A stretch of DNA of 64,000 bases from Streptomyces indicus. GTDB lineage: Bacteria; Actinomycetota; Actinomycetes; Streptomycetales; Streptomycetaceae. Below, in pieces: positions 17,072 to 24,923 of the stretch (position 1 is the first letter of the stretch; every line of letters starts with the position of its first letter). A program made the translations under genes and the position numbers. The DNA lies in the NCBI RefSeq assembly GCF_900100315.1, contig NZ_FNFF01000005.1:62001-126000 (forward strand), in the 5' to 3' direction. Under the pieces are notes generated by a model that searched no databases, was not told the DNA's origin, and saw nothing but the letters and a program-made list of their open reading frames with translations.

Positions 17072-18012
17072 GCCGGATCGGCGCCGAGGACGCGTACGGC
17101 GTCCACGATCAGATCCCAGAAGCGGTCCGCGTCCACTTCGGTGCCGACCTGCGCGTTGGGTGCGCGGCCGGTGACGTGGTGCAGGTCGACGACGGTGGCG
17201 CCGCGGGTGTGGGTGCCGGTGAGTTCGATCGCGACGTGCGCCGGTACGAGGGTGATGAGGCCGGGGTCGATGAGGTGGGCCACGGTCAGCGGGTCGTGCA
17301 GGGGTGCGCCGGGCAGGCCGAAAACCTCGCGGTAGCGGTCCGCGAAGAAGCCCAGCATCTCGGTGCAGACCGCGGCCAGCTCCGTGCCGAGAGCGGCGAA
17401 CCGGGCGATCACGTCCCCGGTGGCGAGCACCTGGTGGCTGGCGTTGAGGCCCAGCATCGTCACCGGCAGCCCGCTGGAGAACACGAGGTCGGCGGCCTCG
17501 GGGTCGCAGTGGATGTTGAACTCGGCGGCGGGAGTGGTGTTCCCGCGGTCCGTGGAGCCGCCCATCAGGACGATCCGCGCGATGCGGTCCTTCAGTCGCG
17601 GATAGGCGAGGAGGAACGCGGCGATGTTGGTGAGCGGTCCGGTGGGGACCAGCGTCACGGGTTCGGGGTGGGCGAGCAGGGTGTCGCGGATGAGGGTGAG
17701 GGCGTCCCTCGGGTCGAGGGGCACGGTGGGGTCCTTGAACCCCGGTCCGTCGAGCCCCGACTCGCCGTGGATGGACGCGGCCACCCGTACCGGACCGTGC
17801 AGCGGCCGGTCCCGGCCCGCCGCGACCGGCACCCCGTCGATCCCGGCCACCGTGCAGACGCGGCGCGCGTTGAGGGTGGTCTTCTCCAGGGTCTGGTTGC
17901 CCGCGACGGTGGTCACGGCGAGCAGTTCGATCGCGGGGTGGGCGGCGGCGAGGAGGATGTTGAACGCGTCGTCGTGACCGGGGTCGCAGTCGAGGATCAC
18001 GGGGATGGCCAT
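17068..18012 (-). CDS. Nucleoside hydrolase (inosine-uridine-preferring type)
   Basis: A 314-residue N-ribohydrolase that splits nucleosides into base and ribose. The calcium-binding signature appears at the N-terminus as LDCDPGHDDAFN (residues 6-17). VTTVAGNQTLEKTTLNARR (about 32-50), LVPTGPLTNIAAFL, IVLMGGS and AEFNIHCDPEAADLVFSSG (about 153-171) follow. APLHDPLTVAHLIDP near residue 235 supplies the late Asp. Start ATG 18012 (MAIPVIL) is set by the family N-terminus, with GAGGA upstream. Role: purine/pyrimidine salvage. Confidence 0.93.
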   Translation of the reverse strand: MAIPVILDCDPGHDDAFNILLAAAHPAIELLAVTTVAGNQTLEKTTLNARRVCTVAGIDGVPVAAGRDRPLHGPVRVAASIHGESGLDGPGFKDPTVPLDPRDALTLIRDTLLAHPEPVTLVPTGPLTNIAAFLLAYPRLKDRIARIVLMGGSTDRGNTTPAAEFNIHCDPEAADLVFSSGLPVTMLGLNASHQVLATGDVIARFAALGTELAAVCTEMLGFFADRYREVFGLPGAPLHDPLTVAHLIDPGLITLVPAHVAIELTGTHTRGATVVDLHHVTGRAPNAQVGTEVDADRFWDLIVDAVRVLGADPA

Positions 18013-18247
18013 ACGGGGGTCCTCACTGTGGGCGGCAACGCCGGGCGACGGCACCGGTCGACGGCACCGGGCGGCGGTTTCCCGGCCAGCGTGGCGGGTG
18101 CGAGGGGCGGCATCAAGTACGGCCCGCCGGGCTGACGGGTCCTCATCTCCCCACCGCAGCACGGCTGTTTACAAGCGGGGTCGCGCATTGGTTCCATGAT
18201 CCGGCTCGTGCCCCGCACCACCAGCACCCCGATGGGATCCGCCCGCC

Positions 18248-19183
18248 ATGGACGTCCGTGTCGCTCTGCCGTCCGAACTGCCGCATCTGGTGACCCGCCC
18301 CGGCGAGGACGAGCGCAACGCATCGACCGCCGGTTATCTGACCGATCTGCTCGACAAGAAGTGCACCCGCCCGGAGTGGTGTCTCGTCGCCGACGACGGC
18401 AGCGGGAAGCCGGTCGGGTCCGCCGTGCTGTGGACGCTGCCCGGGCACGCCCTCCCGATGGCGCTCGTCCTGGCGGAGGCTCCCTGGCAGGAGCCCGGCC
18501 TGGAGACCGGGCAGCGCGTCCTGGCCGCGGCCCTCGACCTGGCCCGGTCCCTCGGCGCCACCGGGCTGGAGTACATGCTCGACTCCCCCGCCCAGCCCCC
18601 GCAGCACCAGGCGGACGCCGGCCGCCGGGCCGAGCTCCTGCGCCTCGCCGGGTTCGAGACCGTACGGGACGGCCGCCGCTTCCGGCGCTTCGCCGAGGGC
18701 GGCCTGCACGCGGCGCACGACGGTCTCGCCTGGTCCTCCCTTACGGAGACCGGCCGTGAGCCGTTCGTCGACCTGCTCGCCACCGCCCTGCCGACCAGCG
18801 CCGACACGCGCCTGGCCGCACTGGTCGTGGAGCACGGCGCCCGGGGTGCGGCCGAGCGGCTGCTCGCCGACATGGAGGAGCTCGCGTACGAGCCGCATTG
18901 GTGGGAGATCGGCCACGCCCCCGACGGCGGCGCGGCCGCGCTCAGCCTGCCCGCCCGCAACCCGGCCGCCGCGGTGATCGGCCTGGTGGCCGTGTCCCCG
19001 GCGTACCGCGGCAAGGGCTACGCCACGGCCGTGGTGGCCCGCGGCACCCGGGTGCTCCTGGACAGCGGCGCCGACGAGATCCGCGGGGACTGCGACGCGG
19101 CGAACGTCGCCATGGTCAAGGCGTTCGCCCGCGCGGGATACGAGAACTTCGCCGAGCGCCAGGAGTTTCTGCGCCGCCTGTGA
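18248..19183 (+). CDS. GNAT N-acetyltransferase, two-domain
   Basis: A 311-residue protein. The C-terminal half holds a GNAT domain with motif A as VAVSPAYRGKGYATAVVARG (about 240-259) and DAANVAMVKAFARAGYENF near the end. The N-terminal half resembles a degenerate GNAT fold (LEYMLDSPAQ..., LRLAGFETVRDGRRFRRF at about 130-147), as in tandem acetyltransferases. The substrate is unknown. The promoter region it shares with the divergent nucleoside hydrolase is about 235 bp. Confidence 0.75.
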   Translation: MDVRVALPSELPHLVTRPGEDERNASTAGYLTDLLDKKCTRPEWCLVADDGSGKPVGSAVLWTLPGHALPMALVLAEAPWQEPGLETGQRVLAAALDLARSLGATGLEYMLDSPAQPPQHQADAGRRAELLRLAGFETVRDGRRFRRFAEGGLHAAHDGLAWSSLTETGREPFVDLLATALPTSADTRLAALVVEHGARGAAERLLADMEELAYEPHWWEIGHAPDGGAAALSLPARNPAAAVIGLVAVSPAYRGKGYATAVVARGTRVLLDSGADEIRGDCDAANVAMVKAFARAGYENFAERQEFLRRL

Positions 19184-19262
19184 GAAGAGGGACGGGCCCG
19201 CGCCCGCCGGGGATACCCGGCCCGCCCCCGAAAGCGGGCTGCTGTCCGGGGCACCCCTCGCA

Positions 19263-19268
19263 TAGGCT
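19263..19268 (+). promoter_or_regulatory. Leaderless -10 box of the M13 peptidase gene
   Basis: TAGGCT ends 6 nt before ATG 19275 and no ribosome binding site is present. The same -10-to-start geometry recurs at about ten other genes here. Confidence 0.5.
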
Positions 19269-19274
19269 GCACGG

Positions 19275-21227
19275 ATGAGCATTCTGGACGATGCCCGCGC
19301 GGGCATGAACCCCGAGATCCGACCGCAGGACGACCTGTTCGGCCATGTGAACGGTGTATGGCTGGACACCGAGAAGATCCCCGACGACAGGTCCAGCTGG
19401 GGGCCCTTCGTCCAGCTCGTGGACGTCGCCGAGCAGCAGGTCAAGGACATCATTCAGGAGCTGGCCGAGCAGGGCGGCGACAATGCCGACGCCCGCCGGA
19501 TCGCCGCGCTGTACGCCTCGTTCATGGATGAGGAGACCATCGCCGCCAAGGGGCTCGCCCCCGCGCAGCCGCTGCTCGACCAGGTGGCCGCGATCTCGGA
19601 CACGCGCGAGCTCGCCGCGTTCCTCGGCCGCTTCGAGCGCGTCGGCGGGTCCGGTGTGTTCGGCGCGTACGTCGACACCGACGACAAGAACTCCGACCGC
19701 TACATCTTCAACATCCTCCAGGGCGGCCTCGGCCTGCCCGACGAGTCGTACTACCGCGAGGACAAGTTCGCGGAGATCCGCGAGAAGTACGTCGGCTACC
19801 TCACGGAGCTGCTCGGCCTCGCCGGTCACGCGACGCCCGCCGAGGCCGCGGCCTCGGTCCTCGACCTGGAGACGAAGCTGGCCGCCGGCCACTGGGAGCG
19901 GGCCGAGACCCGCGACGTCCAGAAGACGTACAACCTCAAGACGCTCGACGAACTGATCGCGCTCGCCCCGGAGTTCGACTGGCGCGGCTACATCGACGGG
20001 CTCGGCGGCAGCGACAAGACCATCGCCGAGACCTGCGTCCGCCAGCCCTCCTACCTCACGCACCTGTCGGGTCTGCTCACCGAGGTGGAGATCGGGCAGT
20101 GGCGCGACTGGGTGCTCGCCCGGGTCCTGCGCGCCTGCGCCCCGTATCTGACCGACGATTTCGTCAACAACAACTTCGAGTTCTACGGCCGCACCCTCAA
20201 CGGCACGCCCGAGCTGCGCGCCCGCTGGAAGCGCGGGGTGTCCTTCGTCGAGGGCGCGGTGGGCGAGGCCGTCGGCAAGGAGTACGTGGCCCGGCACTTC
20301 CCGCCGTCGTCGAAGGCGATGATGGACGAGCTGGTGGCCAACCTGCTGGAGGCCTACCGGCAGTCCATCAGCCGGCTCGACTGGATGACGGACGAGACCA
20401 AGGAGCGGGCGTACGAGAAGCTCGCGACCTTCCGGCCGAAGATCGGCTACCCGGACAAGTTCCGCGACTACTCCAAGCTGGAGGTGTCCGCGGACGATCT
20501 GCTCGGCAACGCGCAGGCGGCCGCGGCCTTCGAGTCGGACCGCGAGCTCGGGAAGATCGGCTCGCCTGTGGACCGCGACGAGTGGTTCATGCTGCCGCAG
20601 ACGGTCAACGCGTACTACAACCCGGGCACCAACGAGATCTGCTTCCCCGCGGGCATCCTGCAGAAGCCGTTCTTCTCCCCCGACGCCGACCCTGCCGAGA
20701 ACTACGGCGGCATCGGCGCGGTCATCGGCCACGAGATCGGGCACGGCTTCGACGACCAGGGCGCGCAGTACGACGGCGCGGGCAATCTCAACGACTGGTG
20801 GACGGCGGACGACAAGACCGCCTTCGAGGCCAAGTCGCAGGCGCTGGTCAAGCAGTACAACGGGTTCTCGCCGCGCAACCTGCCGGGCGAGTTCGTCAAC
20901 GGCCAGCTCACCGTGGGCGAGAACATCGGCGACCTCGGCGGCCTGACCATCGGTCACACCGCGTACAAGATCTCCCTCGACGGCGCGGACGTGCCGGTGA
21001 AGGACGGCCTGACGGGCTCGCAGCGGCTGTTCATGAACTGGGCGTTCTGCTGGCGCACCAAGCGCCGCAAGGAGCAGGAGCAGCAGTACCTGACGATCGA
21101 CCCGCACTCGCCGCCGGAGTTCCGCGCGAACATCGTGCGCAACCTGGACGAGTTCCACGAGGCCTTCGGCACGGCCGAGGGCGACGGCCTGTGGCTGGAC
21201 CCGGCGGAGCGCGTCCGGATCTGGTGA
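19275..21227 (+). CDS. M13-family (neprilysin/PepO-like) zinc metallopeptidase
   Basis: A 650-residue zinc peptidase of the neprilysin family. The zinc site HEIGH lies in VIGHEIGHGFDDQGAQYDG (about 484-502). The third ligand is in GENIGDLGGLTIG (about 548-560). The catalytic-domain NAYYNPGTNEICFPAGILQ (about 446-464) and the C-terminal CWRTKRRKE and RANIVRNLDEFHEAF also match. There is no signal peptide or membrane anchor, so it should be cytoplasmic, as expected for bacterial PepO-type oligopeptidases. It ends before a strong terminator. Confidence 0.95.
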   Translation: MSILDDARAGMNPEIRPQDDLFGHVNGVWLDTEKIPDDRSSWGPFVQLVDVAEQQVKDIIQELAEQGGDNADARRIAALYASFMDEETIAAKGLAPAQPLLDQVAAISDTRELAAFLGRFERVGGSGVFGAYVDTDDKNSDRYIFNILQGGLGLPDESYYREDKFAEIREKYVGYLTELLGLAGHATPAEAAASVLDLETKLAAGHWERAETRDVQKTYNLKTLDELIALAPEFDWRGYIDGLGGSDKTIAETCVRQPSYLTHLSGLLTEVEIGQWRDWVLARVLRACAPYLTDDFVNNNFEFYGRTLNGTPELRARWKRGVSFVEGAVGEAVGKEYVARHFPPSSKAMMDELVANLLEAYRQSISRLDWMTDETKERAYEKLATFRPKIGYPDKFRDYSKLEVSADDLLGNAQAAAAFESDRELGKIGSPVDRDEWFMLPQTVNAYYNPGTNEICFPAGILQKPFFSPDADPAENYGGIGAVIGHEIGHGFDDQGAQYDGAGNLNDWWTADDKTAFEAKSQALVKQYNGFSPRNLPGEFVNGQLTVGENIGDLGGLTIGHTAYKISLDGADVPVKDGLTGSQRLFMNWAFCWRTKRRKEQEQQYLTIDPHSPPEFRANIVRNLDEFHEAFGTAEGDGLWLDPAERVRIW

Positions 21228-21247
21228 GGCGCGCCTGACACCTGGCG

Positions 21248-21283
21248 AAGCCCCGCCGCGCACCTCCGCGCGGCGGGGCTTTC
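21248..21283 (+). terminator. Strong rho-independent terminator
   Basis: AAGCCCCGCCGCGC (21248-21261) and GCGCGGCGGGGCTT (21268-21281) form a perfect 14-bp stem with a 6-nt ACCTCC loop, 21 bp after the peptidase stop. Confidence 0.9.
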
Positions 21284-21385
21284 GTGTTCGGTCCGCCGTG
21301 TCCGGTACGGATGCGGGGACGTTACGGGGCGCGTCGCGCGGGCACCCGGGCCGGGCAACTGCCCGTCCGAGGAAAGGGGCGCACC

Positions 21386-21943
21386 GTGAGCCACGGTGGC
21401 AACGTCATCCAGGAACTGACCGCCGACCACCGCGAAGTCGAGGACCTGTTCGCGCGGATCGACAAGCTCCCGCCGCGCGACCCCGGGCGCAAGCAGCTCG
21501 TCGACGAGCTGACGATCGAGCTCGTCCGCCACTCGGTGGCCGAGGAGCAGTATCTGTACCCGGCGGTCCGTGAGCATGTCAGCGGCGGGGACGCGCTCGC
21601 CGACAAGGAGATCGCCGACCACGCGCGCGTGGAGCAGTTGCTCAAGGACCTGGAGGGGTGCGAGGCCGACGACGACCACTTCGACGGTCTGGTCTCCCGA
21701 CTGCAGGCGGAGGTCTCCGAGCATGTGGCGGACGAGGAGCAGCACCTGTTCGTGGAGCTCACCACCAGCTGCAGCCCGGACGCCCTGCACAAGCTGGGCG
21801 AGAAGGTGCGTACGGCGAAGAAGACCGCACCGACCCGGCCGCACCCCTCCTCGCCGAGCACCCCGCCCGCGAACAAGCTGCTCGCTCCCGGCGTCGGCCT
21901 CGTCGACCGGGTCCGCGACCACATCGGCGGCCGCGGCAAGTGA
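21386..21943 (+). CDS. Hemerythrin-domain protein
   Basis: A 185-residue four-helix-bundle protein that likely binds a di-iron centre and O2 or nitric oxide. Iron ligands are recognisable in order: ADHREVEDLF (about 11-20), LVRHSVAEEQYLYPAV (about 48-63, the HxxxE motif), DHARVEQLL (about 79-87) and EVSEHVADEEQHLF (about 110-123). The C-terminal 60 residues are a basic, Pro-rich tail. The GTG start follows GGAAAGGGG. It probably forms a stress-response group with the small membrane protein downstream. Confidence 0.9.
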   Translation: MSHGGNVIQELTADHREVEDLFARIDKLPPRDPGRKQLVDELTIELVRHSVAEEQYLYPAVREHVSGGDALADKEIADHARVEQLLKDLEGCEADDDHFDGLVSRLQAEVSEHVADEEQHLFVELTTSCSPDALHKLGEKVRTAKKTAPTRPHPSSPSTPPANKLLAPGVGLVDRVRDHIGGRGK

Positions 21944-21948
21944 CCGAG

Positions 21949-22020
21949 TCGCACCCGGCGGGTCTCGCACCCGGCAAGTGGCCGGTCCCACCCGGCAGGT
22001 GCCCGGTCGCACCCGGGAGT
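21949..22020. repeat. Four imperfect copies of TCGCACCCGGC-RRGT
   Basis: Copies begin at 21949, 21964, 21986 and 22007. The last three are spaced 22 and 21 bp apart, close to two helical turns. They fill the gap between the hemerythrin gene and the small membrane-protein gene. This could be a regulator array or simple expansion. Confidence 0.7.
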
Positions 22021-22077
22021 TTCACGGTGCGTGAGGCACCCCGGGTCGGGTACTCGGCGCCCAAGGAGGTTGATGAC

Positions 22078-22251
22078 ATGGTTCCCCTTCTTCTGGTACT
22101 GCTGCTGGCCCTCGTCCTGTTCGGCGCGGGCTTCGCCCTCAAGGCGCTGTGGATCGCCGCGCTGGTGGTGCTCGTGCTGTGGCTCGTGGGCTTCATGGCG
22201 CGTACGCCGGCGACCGGCGGCGGCCGCAGGGCGCGCTGGTACCGCTGGTAG
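22078..22251 (+). CDS. Small hydrophobic membrane protein (lmo0937-like)
   Basis: A 57-residue protein that is almost entirely membrane: MVPLLLVLLLALVLFGAGF and LWIAALVVLVLWLVGFMA form two spans. A Gly/Arg-rich tail ends in RRARWYRW. This is the pattern of the small lmo0937-type stress-associated membrane proteins. The start is secure, because AAGGAGG sits 8 bp before the ATG. Confidence 0.8.
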   Translation: MVPLLLVLLLALVLFGAGFALKALWIAALVVLVLWLVGFMARTPATGGGRRARWYRW

Positions 22252-22356
22252 CCGACGACGGCTGCCGCTTGTGCGGGGCGGGGGTGCGGACAGCCGCACC
22301 GCCGCCCCGTACGCACAACTCCCCGTCCGCACCCCCACGTTGATCGGAGCACTCCC

Positions 22357-22902
22357 ATGCGCGTCGCTTTCCTGGTCGCCCCCGAAGGGGTGGAGCAGAG
22401 CGAGCTGACCGAACCGTGGCAGGCGACCCGGCAGGCCGGTCACACCCCCGTGCTCGTGAGCACCGGCCCCGAGGACATCCAGGCCTTCGAGCACCTCGAC
22501 AAGGGCGACACCTTCCCCGTCGACGAGACCCTGGCCGACAGCGACCCCGCCGACTTCGCCGCGCTCGTGCTGCCCGGCGGGGTGGCCAACCCCGACTTCC
22601 TGCGCATGGACGCCCGCGCCGTCGCGTTCGTGCAGGGCTTCTTCCGCAACGGCAAGCCCGTGGCCGCGATCTGCCACGCACCGTGGCTGCTGGTCGAGGC
22701 GGACATGGTCCGCGCCCGCACGCTCACCTCGTGGCCGAGCCTGCGCACGGACATCCGCAACGCGGGCGGGAACTGGCAGGACGCGCCGGTGAAGGTCTGC
22801 GAGGCCGCACCCGGACCGCTGATCACCAGCCGCAAGCCGGACGACCTCAAGTCCTTCTGCGACGCCCTCCTGACCGAACTCGCCCGCCACCAGGCCGCCT
22901 GA
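22357..22902 (+). CDS. DJ-1/PfpI family protein (class I glutamine amidotransferase-like)
   Basis: A 181-residue DJ-1/PfpI protein. LVLPGGVANPDFLRMD (about 70-85) and the nucleophile elbow VAAICHAPWLLVEAD (about 103-117, Cys at 107) are diagnostic. The Glu preceding the active site (PEGVEQSELTEPW, about 9-21) is present too. Homologues act as deglycases or general stress proteins. GGAG precedes the ATG. Confidence 0.9.
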   Translation: MRVAFLVAPEGVEQSELTEPWQATRQAGHTPVLVSTGPEDIQAFEHLDKGDTFPVDETLADSDPADFAALVLPGGVANPDFLRMDARAVAFVQGFFRNGKPVAAICHAPWLLVEADMVRARTLTSWPSLRTDIRNAGGNWQDAPVKVCEAAPGPLITSRKPDDLKSFCDALLTELARHQAA

Positions 22903-22998
22903 CCGCACCCGCGGCGACACCGACTGAACTCTCCCGCCCGCAGGGCACTTTGCGACCAGGCCGTACGGTGGTCACCTCGTCGGAGTCCAGGGGGTGCC

Positions 22999-23436
22999 GT
23001 GAAGGCGTGGAGACTGCTGGCACTGCTTCCGGTGGTGCTGGCCGGCGGCTGCGGTGACGGCACACGCACCTGCACGCTGATCGGCGGGGATTCGGGAGTC
23101 ACCCTGCGCTGGGAGACCGCCGACTTCGCCGGGCGGGCCCAGGACGGCTCGGGCACGCTGCGGCTGCGCGCCTGCGCCGGTGAGGTCTGCGAGGAACGTT
23201 CCGTGGCCGCGAACGACCCCGATCCCCTGCCGTGGATGTCCGTCGAGCTCGACGAGGACATCGGCGAGGTGACCGTCCCCGTACGGTTCACGATCACAGC
23301 GGACGGCGAGGAGCTGTTCGACGACCGCGCCGAGGTGAAGCTGCGCAAGTCGACGCCCAACGGCGAGGGTTGCTCGCCGACGCTGTACCAGGGCGGGCTG
23401 ACGGCGGATCCGGAGCGTGGGCTCGTCGCGGGCTGA
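22999..23436 (+). CDS. Putative lipoprotein, hypothetical
   Basis: A 145-residue exported protein. The N-terminus KAWRLLALLPVVLAGGCGDG is a lipoprotein-type signal with Cys18 as the anchor. Its lipobox (AGGC) lacks the usual Leu at -3. The mature part is acidic and has further cysteines (RTCTLIG, LRACAGEVCEE, GEGCSPTLY), probably in disulfides. The GTG start follows AGGGGGTG. No function assigned. Confidence 0.7.
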   Translation: MKAWRLLALLPVVLAGGCGDGTRTCTLIGGDSGVTLRWETADFAGRAQDGSGTLRLRACAGEVCEERSVAANDPDPLPWMSVELDEDIGEVTVPVRFTITADGEELFDDRAEVKLRKSTPNGEGCSPTLYQGGLTADPERGLVAG

Positions 23437-23672
23437 GTCCGCCGGAAACCCGTCGAAAAACCCGCCCCGGACGACCGCTCAGACCCCTCCCACGGGCCCT
23501 CGAAGGCGCCTTCAGCGCACGTACACCGGCTCGCACAAGGACCCGCCCGACCACCGCGGCACAGGCCCGCCACGGGCCGCCCAGGCGATCCGCACACCAC
23601 CTCTGACCTGGGCTTTCCCTTCCCCGACGACTAAGATCGTGGCACACACGAAGGGGCCGACAAGGGGTGGGA

Positions 23673-24419
23673 ATGACACGGGACATACACACCGTCGATG
23701 ACGTCATGACGATGCTCGACGGGCTGTTCTCCGAAGGCGCGGACCGCTGGACCGATGAGGGCTCCGCGTGGTGGGACGGCTTCTACGCCGACCGCTCCAA
23801 GCCGGTCCCGTTCTTCGTGCCCAAGCCGGACGAAAGCCTCGCGGCACAGGTGGAGTCGGGCGGCATCGCGCCCGGCCGGGTGCTCGAACTCGGCTGCGGC
23901 CCCGGCCGCAACGCGCTGTACCTCGCCGGCAAGGGCTTCGACGTGGACGCCGTCGACCTCTCCCCCGCCGCCCTGGACTGGGCGCGGGAGCGGGCCCGTG
24001 AGGCCGGGGCGCAGGTCCGCTTCCACCACGGCGACATCTTCGGGCCGGTGCTCGCCGGCAAGGGCCCGTACGACCTCGTGTACGACTCGGGGTGCTTCCA
24101 CCATCTGCCGCCGCACCGCCGGGTCGGCTATCTCGCGCTGCTCGACCGCGTGCTGGCCCCGGGCGGCCACTTCATGCTCACCTGCTTCGCCGCGGGCGGC
24201 ATGGGCTGCGAGCTCCCGGACGCCCAGCTGTACCGGGACCGCTCCCTGCACGGCGGACTCGCCTACACGGAGGAGGCCCTGCGCAGGGTCTTCGGTGCGT
24301 ACGAGCCCGTCGAACTGCGCCTGATGCGGGCCCAGTCGGACGAGTCCGCGTACTTCGGCGAGGATTTCCTGTGGACGGGGCTGTTCCGCAAGAGCGGGGG
24401 CGAGGCGGGCCGTGAGTGA
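23673..24419 (+). CDS. Class I SAM-dependent methyltransferase
   Basis: A 248-residue methyltransferase. Motif I is VLELGCGPGRNALYLAGKG (about 70-88), motif II DAVDLSPAAL (about 92-101), and the post-motif GDIFGP and YDLVYDSGCFHHLPPHRRVGYL (about 135-156). The start is ATG 23673, preceded by AAGGGG, rather than the GTG 6 bp earlier that lies inside that sequence. The substrate is unknown. The downstream yidD gene overlaps its end. Confidence 0.88.
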   Translation: MTRDIHTVDDVMTMLDGLFSEGADRWTDEGSAWWDGFYADRSKPVPFFVPKPDESLAAQVESGGIAPGRVLELGCGPGRNALYLAGKGFDVDAVDLSPAALDWARERAREAGAQVRFHHGDIFGPVLAGKGPYDLVYDSGCFHHLPPHRRVGYLALLDRVLAPGGHFMLTCFAAGGMGCELPDAQLYRDRSLHGGLAYTEEALRRVFGAYEPVELRLMRAQSDESAYFGEDFLWTGLFRKSGGEAGRE

Positions 24420-24876
24420 GGGCCGGGACCGGCCGCGGAAGCTGCGGCACGGGTACAGCAGTGAGCCCCGGCGGTCGCGGTCCGAGGACGAGGGCTGCGT
24501 GGCCGGCTGTCTCGACACGCATCTGTGGTGGTCGTACGCGAGCCGCTGCTGTCCCTGCAACTGGGGCTCACTGGCCGCCATGATGCTGCTCCTGCTGCAC
24601 CCGCCGCGCGCCGCCGCCCGCAGACCGGACCCCGCGGCGCCACGCCCGGCCGGACGGGTCGCGGCCGCCCTGTACGCAGGCGTGCGGCACTACCGCGTCG
24701 AGGTCAGCCCACGAACGCCCAACTCCTGTCTGTACGCACCGAGTTGTTCGACCTACGCCGTCAAAGCCCTGCACCGGCACGGCGCGCTGCGGGGCGCGTG
24801 GCTGACCGTACGGCGGCTCGCGCGCTGCCGGCCCGGGGCCGCGCGCCGACGGGGGTTCACCGATCCGGTTCCGTGA
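24412..24876 (+). CDS. yidD: YidD membrane protein insertion efficiency factor, with N-terminal extension
   Basis: A 154-residue protein whose C-terminal 75 residues are YidD: HYRVEVSPRTPNSCLYAPSC (about 90-109), STYAVKALHRHGALRGAWLT, and RLARCRPG ending GFTDPVP. YidD assists YidC-dependent insertion. The N-terminal 75 residues are unusual, with a Cys-rich block (GCVAGCLDTHLWWSYASRCC) and a hydrophobic segment (LAAMMLLLLHP) that may anchor it. The GTG start overlaps the preceding methyltransferase by 8 bp, suggesting coupling. A canonical yidD in the rnpA-yidC operon probably exists elsewhere. Confidence 0.85.
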   Translation: MSEGRDRPRKLRHGYSSEPRRSRSEDEGCVAGCLDTHLWWSYASRCCPCNWGSLAAMMLLLLHPPRAAARRPDPAAPRPAGRVAAALYAGVRHYRVEVSPRTPNSCLYAPSCSTYAVKALHRHGALRGAWLTVRRLARCRPGAARRRGFTDPVP

Positions 24877-24917
24877 CGGCGGCGGAGTTCGCCGGTCCGG
24901 TCCCTTGACGGCGGCGG
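24865..24917. repeat. 21-bp direct repeat at a convergent junction
   Basis: CCGGTTCCGTGACGGCGGCGG (24865-24885, one base longer than quoted motifs elsewhere) is repeated at 24897-24917 with three mismatches. The first copy includes the yidD stop. This may be terminal duplication of the yidD 3' end. Confidence 0.7.
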
Positions 24918-24923
24918 GCCGGA

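Noticed and set aside
21949..22020. Possible CRISPR or IS-end repeats
   Set aside because: Copies are short, imperfect and without spacers or flanking duplications.
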